A stretch of DNA of 64,000 bases from an uncultured Opitutia bacterium (GTDB lineage Bacteria > Verrucomicrobiota > Verrucomicrobiia > Opitutales > Opitutaceae), in assembly GCA_903881475.1 (NCBI GenBank), contig CAIRTK010000017.1, positions 1 to 64,000 of the forward strand, in the 5' to 3' direction. Below the pieces are notes generated by a model. That model worked only from the letters and a program-made list of their open reading frames with translations, did not search any database and was not told the DNA's origin. This document shows positions 36,079 to 43,690 of the stretch, in pieces. Both the position numbers and the translations under genes were made by a program. Each line of letters begins with the position of its first letter. Position 1 is the first letter of the stretch.

Positions 36079-36306
36079 TCAGCGGAGCTTGTGGCCGCCC
36101 GGGCGGACCACGCCGTCGGCGCCCAGCCAGCCAAGTTTGGTGAGGAAGATTGTGGGCGGACAGAAACCGGTGAAGGCCGACTGGATGAGGTTGAGGCCAA
36201 CAAAGCAGGTCAGCAGCAGCCACCACGGGCTGACGAAATGGGCGAGCGCCACGCTGAGCAGGACCATGGTGCCGGCCAGGACCCGGACGAGGGATTCGTT
36301 TTTCAT
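36079..36306 (-). CDS. DUF2892 (YgaP-like) small membrane protein, proximal copy
   Basis: 75 residues, first gene of the cluster. Sequence ESLVRVLAGTMVLLSVALAHFVSPWWLLLTCFVGLNLIQSAFTGFCPPTIFLTKLGW shows two helices and the typical FTGFCPP motif of DUF2892. The divergent arsR gene starts 45 bases away, and an inverted repeat that could be its operator lies between them. A role in handling reactive sulfur species is suggested by YgaP, but inferred. Confidence 0.85.
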   Translation of the reverse strand: MKNESLVRVLAGTMVLLSVALAHFVSPWWLLLTCFVGLNLIQSAFTGFCPPTIFLTKLGWLGADGVVRPGGHKLR

Positions 36307-36329
36307 GGGTGGGAGGATGGGGCTTGCTT

Positions 36330-36343
36330 TATATGAGCATATA
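36330..36343. promoter_or_regulatory. Candidate ArsR operator
   Basis: TATATG-AG-CATATA, a perfect 6-base dyad in an AT-rich patch between the divergent arsR and DUF2892 starts. ArsR/SmtB proteins commonly bind AT-rich imperfect dyads at such divergent promoters. It lies 8 bases from the first possible arsR start, which suggests that autoregulation or a later start codon applies. Confidence 0.55.
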
Positions 36344-36350
36344 GTTATAC

Positions 36351-36719
36351 ATGGTCCATGCTGTCAAGATGCCGTTTAAGCCCGCGATGAAAGCCCCGCG
36401 TCCCATGTCCGACGAGGCTCTGGCGTTGATTGCGCGGCGGTTTGCCGTGCTGGCGGAGCCGATGCGGCTGCGGCTGCTGCATGCGCTGTTTGCCGGCGAG
36501 AAAAGCGTGAACGAGCTGGCGGAGCTAACCGGCGGCACGCAGGCCAATGTCTCGCGTCATCTGCAGACCCTTGCGCACGCGCACATGCTGGGGCGGCGGA
36601 AGGAAGGCCTGCAGGTGTTCTACGCCATTGCGGACCCGTCCATTTTTAAGCTCTGCGAATTGGTCTGCGGCAGCCTGGAGAAGTCGCTGAGCAAGCAGGC
36701 GGGAGTGTTTGCGCAATAG
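36351..36719 (+). CDS. ArsR/SmtB-family transcriptional repressor
   Basis: Up to 122 residues. ATGs at 36351, 36369, 36387 and 36405 are all in frame and none has a clear RBS; homology begins around the last (MSDEALALIARRFAVLAEPMRLRLLHAL). The winged helix is evident: EKSVNELAELTGGTQANVSRHLQTLAHAHMLGRRKEGLQVFYAIAD. The C-terminal helix has two cysteines (LCELVC), a pattern seen in thiol- or persulfide-sensing members such as BigR/SqrR, although their second cysteine lies elsewhere. Divergent from the DUF2892-RND cluster it presumably controls. Confidence 0.88.
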   Translation: MVHAVKMPFKPAMKAPRPMSDEALALIARRFAVLAEPMRLRLLHALFAGEKSVNELAELTGGTQANVSRHLQTLAHAHMLGRRKEGLQVFYAIADPSIFKLCELVCGSLEKSLSKQAGVFAQ

Positions 36720-36747
36720 GTGGCCCGTTGATCGCGGAGAGGGTAGA

Positions 36748-36798
36748 TTGGAGCTGGGAGTTGGTTTCGATCTCCCATCTTCTAACTTCCAACTCCAA
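36748..36798. repeat. Inverted repeat, GTTGGGAGATGGGAGTTGG family
   Basis: A short member: the left arm from 36748 (TTGGAGCTGGGAGTTGG) pairs imperfectly with the right arm ending 36798. It lies between the convergent arsR and class V aminotransferase genes. Confidence 0.7.
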
Positions 36799-36802
36799 CT
36801 TG

Positions 36803-36829
36803 AAGAGCGACCCGGAACGGGTCGCTCTT
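36803..36829. terminator. Bidirectional hairpin at arsR/aminotransferase convergence
   Basis: AAGAGCGACCCG and CGGGTCGCTCTT form a perfect 12-base stem around GAA. It touches the stop codon of the aminotransferase gene and is weakly T-rich on both exits. Probable shared terminator. Confidence 0.7.
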
Positions 36830-38358
36830 CATATCTCGTAGCCGAGCCCCATCGGTTCCCAGGCGGTGGCAACGACGGCGGTCTTGCCGAACTCGTCGAA
36901 CCACTCGTGCACGCGGCGGCCGATGGCGCCGGTCTCGATGCGGTGGGTGAATTCGTTGGTCGCGGAATTGTAGGTGTAGTCACGGGCCCACTCGCGATGG
37001 TGGGCAGCGAGGATCGTGATGGCCTCGAGGACGCGCTCAGCTTCCTCGTTGGTCATCGTGGGATGCAGCGAGAAGCGCACCCAGCCGGGCTTCTCGGTCT
37101 TGTCGCCGCGGTTGATCTGGTCGGTGATGGACTTCGAGTGCTCCTGGGTGACGTGCAGCAGGATGTGCCCGTACGTGCCGGCGCAGGAGCAGCCGCCGCG
37201 GGTCTGGATCCCGAAGCGGTCGTTGAGCAGGCGGACCGCGAGGTTGTAATGCAGGTCGTCGATGTAGAACGAAATGATCCCGAGCCGGTCGCGGTGCTCG
37301 CCGGCGAGGATGTGCAGGCCGGGAACGGCCTCCAGCCGGTCCCAGACCAGATCCAGCAGCTCGTGCTCGCGGCGCAGGATATTGTCCACGCCCATGGACT
37401 CCTTCAGCCGGATGCAGAGGGCGGTGCGGATGGCCTGCGTGAAGCCGGGCGTGCCGCCGTCCTCGCGGGCCTCGATGTCGTCGAAGTACTTGTGCTCGCC
37501 CCACGGATTGGTCCAGTCGACGGTGCCACCGCCGGGATTGTCGGGCACGCGGTTGGTGTAGAGCTTCTTGTTGAACACGAGCACGCCGGTCGTGCCGGGG
37601 CCGCCGAGAAACTTGTGCGGGGAGAAGAAAATGGCGTCGAGCGACTCGTCGGGCCGTCCGGCCGGGTGCATGTCGATCGCGATGTACGGCGCGCTCGCGG
37701 CAAAGTCCACGAAGCACAGGCCGCCGGCGCGGTGCAGCAGCCCGGCGATCGCATGATACGGCGTGATGATGCCGGTGACGTTGGAGCAGCTCGTGACGGC
37801 GGCGATCTTCACCTTGCGCGAACGGTACTGTACGAGCAGTTCCGCGAGATGCCCGAGGTCGACGAGGCCGTCGGCGGTGGCGTTGATCACGCGCACCTCG
37901 GCGATGCTCTCGATCCACGAGGTCTGGTTGGAGTGGTGCTCCATGTGCGTGACGAAGATGATCGGGCGCTCCGCCTCGGGAATGGTGACCTGGCCGCTGT
38001 ATTTCTCGTGCACGCGCAGGCCGAGGATGCGCTGGAACTTGTTCACGACGCTGGTCATGCCGGAGCCGTAGCAAATGATGGCGTCGTCCTTGGACGCATG
38101 GACGTGGTCCTTGATGATGTGGAGCGCCTCATGATAGGCGCGGGTCATGGTGGTGCCGGTGACGGACGTCTCGGTGTGGGTGTTGCCCACGAACGGCGCG
38201 ATTTCCTCGCTCATCATTTTCTCGATGGGGCCGAACATGCGGCCGCTGGCGGTCCAGTCGGCGTAGACGATGCGCTGCCGGCCGAATGGTGACTCAAAAT
38301 CCTGGTTGATGCCAATGATGTTGGCCCGGAACGGGGCGAAGTAGTCTTCGAGGCTCAT
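36829..38358 (-). CDS. Class V (cysteine desulfurase-like) aminotransferase
   Basis: 509 residues, PLP fold type I. Lysine of the Schiff base is Lys249 in FFSPHKFLGGPGTTG; Asp218 in CFVDFAASAP contacts the cofactor; HMEHHSNQTSW (139-149) is the substrate/PLP His region. Near the C-terminus RGGCSCAGTYGH keeps a Cys at the position of the desulfurase catalytic loop. It is about 100 residues longer than NifS/SufS. A sulfur-mobilising role is possible but not shown. It lies downstream of metX-metW on the same strand. Confidence 0.82.
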   Translation of the reverse strand: MSLEDYFAPFRANIIGINQDFESPFGRQRIVYADWTASGRMFGPIEKMMSEEIAPFVGNTHTETSVTGTTMTRAYHEALHIIKDHVHASKDDAIICYGSGMTSVVNKFQRILGLRVHEKYSGQVTIPEAERPIIFVTHMEHHSNQTSWIESIAEVRVINATADGLVDLGHLAELLVQYRSRKVKIAAVTSCSNVTGIITPYHAIAGLLHRAGGLCFVDFAASAPYIAIDMHPAGRPDESLDAIFFSPHKFLGGPGTTGVLVFNKKLYTNRVPDNPGGGTVDWTNPWGEHKYFDDIEAREDGGTPGFTQAIRTALCIRLKESMGVDNILRREHELLDLVWDRLEAVPGLHILAGEHRDRLGIISFYIDDLHYNLAVRLLNDRFGIQTRGGCSCAGTYGHILLHVTQEHSKSITDQINRGDKTEKPGWVRFSLHPTMTNEEAERVLEAITILAAHHREWARDYTYNSATNEFTHRIETGAIGRRVHEWFDEFGKTAVVATAWEPMGLGYEI

Positions 38359-38516
38359 GGGGTTTCATCCGGAGCATGAAGGGTGCCGGGGAATAATTCA
38401 ATAGGCCGGGCGGTCAGGTCGGGAGGAAGGAGAAGGGAAGAGTGAAAGGGAAAGTGAGAGGGAGAAGGTCGGAGCGGGGTGCGACGACGTCGCCCGGCTG
38501 ACCGAAGAGATTAACA

Positions 38517-38595
38517 GGTAGGGCGCGTTATCCCGAACGCGCCGGTTCGGGCCCGTCGGAGCCAAACGTGGCGGATTAGGGATATCCGCCCTACC
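38517..38595. repeat. Cloverleaf inverted repeat overlapping the metW stop
   Basis: Outer border GGTAGGGCG...CGCCCTACC; inner hairpins GCGCGTT-ATCCCG-AACGCGC and GGCGGAT-TAGGGAT-ATCCGCC. The TAG stop of metW (38591-38593 on the minus strand) lies inside the right border. A purine-rich run (about 38420-38470) precedes it in the 230-base gap. Confidence 0.85.
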
Positions 38596-39196
38596 TCGCC
38601 AGGTCGTACAGCGCGTAGCCGGCGAAGAGGTTGGGGAGCGTGCGGCAGGGGGTGTGCCAGTTGCCGAGCAGGTGGGCGCGGCGGGTGACGGTGATGTCCT
38701 GGGCGGCGCAGAAATGCTCGAAGTCGGCGATGGTGACGGGATTCGACGGCCGGCTCTCGAACCACTCGGTGGTGTAAACCTCGTTGCGCACCTTGCGGCC
38801 GCGCAGGAGGGCATCGACGCGGTTTTTCCAGAAGCCGTGGTTGACGAACCCGACGGTGAGCGAGCGGCCCACGCGCAGCGCCTCGAGGATGACGCCGGTC
38901 GGGTCGCCGAGCTCCTGCACCGTGCGCGAGCAGATGACGCGGTCAAAGTGTCGGTCGGGAAACTGGCGCATGAAGCCGGTCATGTCGCCCTGGTAAACGG
39001 AGAGGCCGCGCGCGACGCAGGCGGTGATGCGTCCGAAGTCGAGATCCACGCCGAGGGCGGCGACCTCCTTGGTCTGGACGAGGTAGTCGAGTAGGGCGCC
39101 GCGGCCGCAGCCGAGGTCGAGCACGCGCGAGCCTGGGGTCACCCATTCCCCGATGATCTGCATGTCCACCGTGCGCTTTTCGACGAGCTTGGTCAT
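38591..39196 (-). CDS. metW: Methionine biosynthesis protein MetW
   Basis: 201 residues from ATG 39196. A small SAM-dependent methyltransferase-like protein found next to metX in many bacteria, in some of which it forms a complex needed for homoserine acylation. SAM motif VLDLGCGRG at 25-33, then LGVDLDFGRITACVARGLSVYQGDM, DRVICSRTVQELGDP and the MetW-specific end FESRPSNPVTIADFEHFC, GNWHTPCRTLPNLFAGYALYDL. It follows metX on the same strand after 91 bases, so co-expression is likely. Confidence 0.9.
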   Translation of the reverse strand: MTKLVEKRTVDMQIIGEWVTPGSRVLDLGCGRGALLDYLVQTKEVAALGVDLDFGRITACVARGLSVYQGDMTGFMRQFPDRHFDRVICSRTVQELGDPTGVILEALRVGRSLTVGFVNHGFWKNRVDALLRGRKVRNEVYTTEWFESRPSNPVTIADFEHFCAAQDITVTRRAHLLGNWHTPCRTLPNLFAGYALYDLAR

Positions 39197-39214
39197 GGGA
39201 GGCAGGGTGGTTTT

Positions 39215-39288
39215 ATCTGGAACTCTGGAACGCTGGAAAAAGGCGATGGAGGACAAGGATTCGATTCCTGAGTTCGTGAGTTCCAGAT
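39215..39288. repeat. Inverted repeat, TCTGGAACTCAGGAAC family (metX-metW junction)
   Basis: ATCTGGAACTCTGGAACG (from 39215) pairs with CGTGAGTTCCAGAT, ending 39288. The last base is the first of the metX stop codon (39288-39290, minus strand). Same family as the two arn junction elements at 17365 and 18418. Confidence 0.82.
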
Positions 39289-40472
39289 TAGATCGAGAAG
39301 TCGACGGCGGTGGCCTGGGTGCGCTCGAGGAAGCCGCGGATCAGGGCGTAGAGTTCCTCGGACTCGAGGAGGAACGAGTCGTGGCCGAGGTCGGTGGCGA
39401 GCTCGGCATAGCTGGCGCGCTTGCCGGCGCGGAGCAGGGCGAGCGCGATCTGGCGGTTTTGTTCCGGCGGGAACAGCCAGTCGCTGGTGAAGCCGACCAC
39501 GAGCGACTCGGCCTGCACCGGCGCGAACGCGGCCTCGAGCGAGCCATAGGCCTGCGCGAGGTCAAACTGATCGAGGGCGCGCGTGATGTAGAGGTAGGAG
39601 TTGGCGTCGAAGCGGTTGATGAACGCCTGGCCCTGGTGCCGCAGGTAGCTCTCGACCTCGAACTGGATGTCGAAGGTGTAGCTTTCGCCGCTGGCGGGGT
39701 TCTTCTTGCGCCGGCCGAACTTCCGGTCCATCGAGGCGTCGGAGACGTAGGTGATGTGGGCCATCATGCGCGCGATGGCGAGGCCGACGCGGGGACCGCC
39801 GCCCTTGGGGTAGTCGCCCTGGTTCCAGTCCGGATCCTGCATGATGGCCTGGCGGCCGACTTCGTTGAACGCGATGGCCTGCGCGCTCTCGCGCGACGTG
39901 GTGGCCATGGCGAGCACACGGCGGGTGAACGCGGGAAACTCGATCGCGAACAGCAGCGCCTGCATCCCGCCCATCGATCCACCGATGATCGCGTGCAGCG
40001 TGCTGACCCCCAGATGGTCGAGCAGGAGCTTCTGCGCGCGCACCATGTCGAGAATGGTGACGAAGGGAAAATGGATGCCGTAGGGGCGGCCGGTCTCGGG
40101 ATTGACGGACGAAGGCCCGCTGGAGCCGACGCAGCCGCCGAGGACATTCGCGCAAACGACGAAGAAACGGTTCGTGTCCACCGCCTTGCCGGGCCCGATG
40201 AGATTATTCCACCAGCCGGGCTTGCGGTCGTCGGCCGCATGGACGCCGGCGCAGTGATGGTCGCCGCTCAGCGCATGGCAGACGAGGATGGCGTTGTCGC
40301 GGGTGGCGTTGAGTTCGCCGTAGGTTTCGTAGCGCAGCGTGAAGCCGGGCAGGACCTGGCCGCTCTTGAACGTGAAGGGCCGCGGATGGACGAAGTCCCG
40401 CGGCACGACGATCCCGACCTCGCCGGGCGCGACGAAGCTGGACACGGGCGCATTTTCCTCGGGGTCGGTCAT
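39288..40472 (-). CDS. metX: Homoserine O-acetyltransferase
   Basis: 394 residues. Alpha/beta-hydrolase that acylates homoserine, the first dedicated step of methionine synthesis. Nucleophile Ser166 in the elbow GGSMGGM; oxyanion region CHALSGDHH; catalytic Asp in FTSDWLFPPEQ and His in LGHDSFLLE near the C-terminus. GCVGSSGPSSVNPETGRPYG is the MetX signature; acetyl versus succinyl preference cannot be settled by eye. ATG 40470-40472. A palindrome about 50 bases upstream may regulate it. Confidence 0.93.
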   Translation of the reverse strand: MTDPEENAPVSSFVAPGEVGIVVPRDFVHPRPFTFKSGQVLPGFTLRYETYGELNATRDNAILVCHALSGDHHCAGVHAADDRKPGWWNNLIGPGKAVDTNRFFVVCANVLGGCVGSSGPSSVNPETGRPYGIHFPFVTILDMVRAQKLLLDHLGVSTLHAIIGGSMGGMQALLFAIEFPAFTRRVLAMATTSRESAQAIAFNEVGRQAIMQDPDWNQGDYPKGGGPRVGLAIARMMAHITYVSDASMDRKFGRRKKNPASGESYTFDIQFEVESYLRHQGQAFINRFDANSYLYITRALDQFDLAQAYGSLEAAFAPVQAESLVVGFTSDWLFPPEQNRQIALALLRAGKRASYAELATDLGHDSFLLESEELYALIRGFLERTQATAVDFSI

Positions 40473-40522
40473 GGGGCGGACAACACGATTGGGGCGGACG
40501 GCTGCGAGACAAGCGCCGCGGA

Positions 40523-40535
40523 TGTCATTATGACA
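40523..40535. promoter_or_regulatory. Palindrome TGTCAT-T-ATGACA upstream of metX
   Basis: A perfect 6-base dyad with a single central base, 51-63 bases before the metX start codon. Size and position fit a dimeric-repressor operator. No SAM riboswitch fold was recognised nearby. No matching second copy was noticed elsewhere in the window. Confidence 0.4.
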
Positions 40536-40574
40536 AGGCCCGGCGCCGCACGGAAAGGAGTGGGAGGCAAGAGG

Positions 40575-40676
40575 GGTGGGCGGGCACGTCCCTGTGCCCG
40601 CATTTACTCAGGTTGCTTACTTTCGGTGCGGTTCTCGGATCGTTTCCATGCGGGCATTGGGACATGCCCGCCCACC
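40575..40676. repeat. Cloverleaf-type inverted repeat between metX and yebC
   Basis: Outer arms GGTGGGCGGGCA and TGCCCGCCCACC enclose two inner hairpins (GGGCA...TGCCC on the left, GGGCATTGGGACATGCCC on the right). The yebC TAG stop begins at the last base (40676-40678, minus strand). Confidence 0.8.
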
Positions 40677-41419
40677 TACTCGGCGCCGAGGGCCTCGTCC
40701 ATTTCCTCGTTCGAGTAGACGGCCTGCACGTCATCGAGTTCGTCGAGGACCTCGTGGAGCTTGAGGAGGGTCTTCGCGATGTTCGCGTCCGTCACCGGCA
40801 CGGTCGTCACGGGAATGTAGGCGATCTCGGCGCTGTCGGGCTTGAGGTTTTTCTGCTCGAGGGCGTGGGAGACCTTGTCGAAGGCGTGGACGTTACAGCG
40901 CACCTCGAAGCCCTGCTCGCTCGCGATGACGTCGTCGGCGCCGGCCTCCAGCGCGATTTCCATGAGGGCATCCTCGGAGGTCTTTTCCTTCGTCAGCAGG
41001 AACTGCCCGGCATGCAGGAACTGGAAGGCGACGGCGCCGGTGCTGGCCAGGTTGCCGCCGTGGCGGGCGAAGATCGAGCGGACGTCCTGCGCGGCGCGGG
41101 TCTTGTTGTCGGTGGTGACCTTGACGACAAACGCGACGCCGCCGGGGCCGTAGGCCTCATAGGTGATCTCCTCGAACACAACGCCGGGCAGTTCGCCGGT
41201 GCCCTTCTTGATCGCGCGGTCGACGTTCTCCACGGGCATGTTGGCGTCGCGGGCCTTGAGCAGGAGCGTGCGGAGCCGGGCGTTCCCGGCGGGATCGCCG
41301 CCGCCGGACTTGGCGGCGAGGGTGATGTCGCGCGAGAGGCGGGAGAACACCTTGCCCTTGCGCGAGTCGGTGACCGCCTTCGCGCGCTTTACCTTGGACC
41401 ACTTGTTATGGCCGGCCAT
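40676..41419 (-). CDS. yebC: YebC/PmpR-family (TACO1) regulatory protein
   Basis: 247 residues. The N-terminal block AGHNKWSKVKRAKAVTDSRKGKVFSRLSRDITLAAKSGGGDPAGNARLR is diagnostic. Central GVVFEEITYEAYGPGGVAFVV and C-terminal PVTDANIAKTLLKLHEVLDELDDVQAVYSNEEM complete the family pattern. YebC proteins were described as transcription regulators and more recently as ribosome-associated factors aiding translation of difficult motifs. It lies 126 bases downstream of yidC. Confidence 0.95.
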   Translation of the reverse strand: MAGHNKWSKVKRAKAVTDSRKGKVFSRLSRDITLAAKSGGGDPAGNARLRTLLLKARDANMPVENVDRAIKKGTGELPGVVFEEITYEAYGPGGVAFVVKVTTDNKTRAAQDVRSIFARHGGNLASTGAVAFQFLHAGQFLLTKEKTSEDALMEIALEAGADDVIASEQGFEVRCNVHAFDKVSHALEQKNLKPDSAEIAYIPVTTVPVTDANIAKTLLKLHEVLDELDDVQAVYSNEEMDEALGAE

Positions 41420-41545
41420 GAGGGGAGCGGGGTTGAAAGGAGAAGGGAGAAGGGCCGGAGGAGAGCTTGGGGCTCAGGCGGCCGAATTGGTCAGTTTGTC
41501 ATCCCTTGCTTCGTTCTGAATGAAAGCCCGGGTTTTGCGCCGGTC

Positions 41546-43336
41546 TTATTTCTTCTTCTTCGGCGTGACGTTCTTCATCGGTTTGCCGGCGAGGGCGGCC
41601 ATGTCTTCCATGGCGATGCCGCCGGGCGAGGCGACGTCACCCTCGTCCTTCAGCCGGTTGATGATGAGCTGCTGGCCGATGGTGAAGAGACCGTTGATCG
41701 TGGAGTAGAGCGCGAGGGCGCACGAGAAGGAGTAGCAGAACAGGATGAAGATCCAGGGCATGAACTTGAGCATCCGGGCCTGCGCGTTGTCGACGGAGGG
41801 CTGTGGCGTGAGGCGCATCTGGAAGATCATCGTGGCGCCCATGAGGAGCGGCATGATGTTGATCGGGAGGCCGAACACGTGGCCGACGGTGTCGGCGGCG
41901 GCCAGGTCGTGCGCCCAGAGGAAGGGCTCGAACCGCAGCTCGGCGGCGCTCTGCAGCATCTGGTAGAAGCCGAAGAAGAACGGCATCGTGATCAGGATGG
42001 GGATGCAGCCGCCGACCGGGTTCACCTTGTGCTTCTTGAAGAGCTCCATCGTCGCGGCCTGGAGCTTCTGGGGGTTGTCCTTGAATTTCTCCCGGACGGC
42101 CTGCATCTCGGGCTGGATCTTCTGCATGCGCTTCGCCGAGCGCGACGCGGCGAGCGTGAAGGGCACGAAGACGATCTTGAGGATCAGGGTGGTCACGATG
42201 ATCGTGAAGCCCCAGTTCGGAATGCCCTGGTGCACCCAGGTCATGAGGGTAAGCAGGATCTGGCTGAACCACTTGAAGAACCCGAACTGCATGACCTTGT
42301 CCTGGTCGGCCTTGAAGATGTCGGTGTTGGAGAGCCGGCGGTATTCCTTCGGGCCGGCGTAGAAGCTGAGGCCAAGTGTGGCGCTGCCGTGGGCGGGGAG
42401 CGGCTTGACGTCGAACTGCGCGGCGGCGGCGAGGCCGTAGGCATTGCGCTGGTCGTCCGGGGCCAGCGGCCGCAGCTTGACACGGTGGGTAAGGAGGCCC
42501 ACGCCGGGCTGGTCGGGCGTGAGGATGCCGGTGAAGAACTGGTTGGTGAGGGACGCCCAGACGATCGGTCCGCCGCTGGCGATCGAGGGCTTCGGGTCGC
42601 TGGCGCCGATGCCGAAGAAACCGTTGCCACCCTCGAGCTGCGTCCGGGCGATGAAGGTCTGGTCGCTCCCGGTAGAAAAGCCGGTGGAGATGCGCTGGCC
42701 GTACACCGAGTCACTGACCGGCGCGATGGTGCCCAGGCTGAGGGCGATCCGCGGTACCGGCACGAACTTGTCGGTGAGGTTGCGCAGCGTGGTCTCGGAA
42801 CGGAGCTGGTAGGGATCGTGGGTGTCGTCCGGCTGGGCGACGAGCGAGTACCGGCGGGTCACCTCGATCTGCTGGCCGAGCACGGCGCGGTAAACGACCT
42901 CGGTGGCGGTCTGCGAGACGAGCTGGAACGGGGTGGAGGCGTCGAGGCCGGGAAAATCGGTGAACGCCAACATCGGGTCGGCATGCAGGGCGTTGAACAG
43001 GTAGGGCTCGGGGTGGTTGAGCTCGGTGGGGAACTTGCGCAGGCCGATGTCGCGGATGGCGCCGCCGAAGTCGGTGAAATTGACCGCGATGTAGTCGTTC
43101 TGGAGCGTCGTGATGGTCGCGTGGGCGGGAGGCGTGGCGAGGGCGGTGAGCGTGGTGGCGCCGGGGGCCGGTACGGCCGCCGCGGGGGTGCGGGCGGCGG
43201 AGGTGTCCGCGGGCGACACGACGGCGCTGGCCGGGGTCGGCACGGGGGCCGGCGGGGCGAATTTCTGGCCGAGGTAAAGGCTGGCGAAGGCGGCGACGAT
43301 GAGCAGGCCGCCGATGAAGGCATTCTTTTTGTCCAT
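41546..43336 (-). CDS. yidC: Membrane protein insertase YidC
   Basis: 596 residues, the Gram-negative type: one N-terminal helix (KNAFIGGLLIVAAFASLYLGQ), a Pro/Ala-rich linker, a large periplasmic domain (about 75-375) and the conserved five-helix core from WVHQGIPNWGFTIIVTTLILKIVFVPFTLAASRSAKRMQKIQPEMQAVREKF. The groove arginine falls in SRSAKRMQ. SFSCALALYSTINGLFTIGQQLI is the TM5 region. YidC inserts and folds inner-membrane proteins with or without SecYEG. It is 27 bases below yidD in the rpmH-rnpA-yidD-yidC order. Confidence 0.95.
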   Translation of the reverse strand: MDKKNAFIGGLLIVAAFASLYLGQKFAPPAPVPTPASAVVSPADTSAARTPAAAVPAPGATTLTALATPPAHATITTLQNDYIAVNFTDFGGAIRDIGLRKFPTELNHPEPYLFNALHADPMLAFTDFPGLDASTPFQLVSQTATEVVYRAVLGQQIEVTRRYSLVAQPDDTHDPYQLRSETTLRNLTDKFVPVPRIALSLGTIAPVSDSVYGQRISTGFSTGSDQTFIARTQLEGGNGFFGIGASDPKPSIASGGPIVWASLTNQFFTGILTPDQPGVGLLTHRVKLRPLAPDDQRNAYGLAAAAQFDVKPLPAHGSATLGLSFYAGPKEYRRLSNTDIFKADQDKVMQFGFFKWFSQILLTLMTWVHQGIPNWGFTIIVTTLILKIVFVPFTLAASRSAKRMQKIQPEMQAVREKFKDNPQKLQAATMELFKKHKVNPVGGCIPILITMPFFFGFYQMLQSAAELRFEPFLWAHDLAAADTVGHVFGLPINIMPLLMGATMIFQMRLTPQPSVDNAQARMLKFMPWIFILFCYSFSCALALYSTINGLFTIGQQLIINRLKDEGDVASPGGIAMEDMAALAGKPMKNVTPKKKK

Positions 43337-43363
43337 GAAAAGGAGAGGGGAAAGGATCCGCGG

Positions 43364-43690
43364 TCAGCCTTGGGCCGGAGTGGCCTTGGAAACGCTGACG
43401 CAGGAAAACTTGGCGCGCGGCGGCGGCACGGGGTCGAACCCGCCCGGGTGCAGCGGCGTGCATTTCACGAGCCGGCAGGCGGCGAGGACCAGCCCCAGCA
43501 GCACGCCGCGCGTGCGGATCGCCTCGGCGGCGTAGTGGGAGCAACTCGGCGAAAACCGGCAGCCGCAGGCCGCGCCGAAGATCGCGGGCAGGGCGGGCGA
43601 GAGCGTGCGCTGGTAGAGCCAGATCAGGCCGAGCAGGGCCGACGCCGGCAGGCGGACGAGGCGGGCGAAAAGCGACGGCTGGTCAGGCAT
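43364..43690 (-). CDS. yidD: Membrane protein insertion efficiency factor YidD
   Basis: 108 residues from ATG 43690. LIWLYQRTLSPALPAIFGAACGCRFSPSCSHYAAEAIRTRGVLLGLVLAACRLVKCTPLHPGGFDPVP is the complete YidD core with its conserved cysteines and the GG(Y/F)DPVP end. The gene overlaps the rnpA stop by 8 bases, implying coupled translation. Confidence 0.93.
   Translation of the reverse strand: MPDQPSLFARLVRLPASALLGLIWLYQRTLSPALPAIFGAACGCRFSPSCSHYAAEAIRTRGVLLGLVLAACRLVKCTPLHPGGFDPVPPPRAKFSCVSVSKATPAQG

Noticed and set aside
36829-38358. Bona fide IscS/NifS cysteine desulfurase
   Set aside because: The protein is about 100 residues too long and lacks neighbouring Fe-S assembly genes; only class V membership is safe.
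40473-40572. SAM riboswitch upstream of metX
   Set aside because: No recognisable SAM-I, SAM-II or SAM/SAH core could be traced in the leader; only a palindrome is evident.
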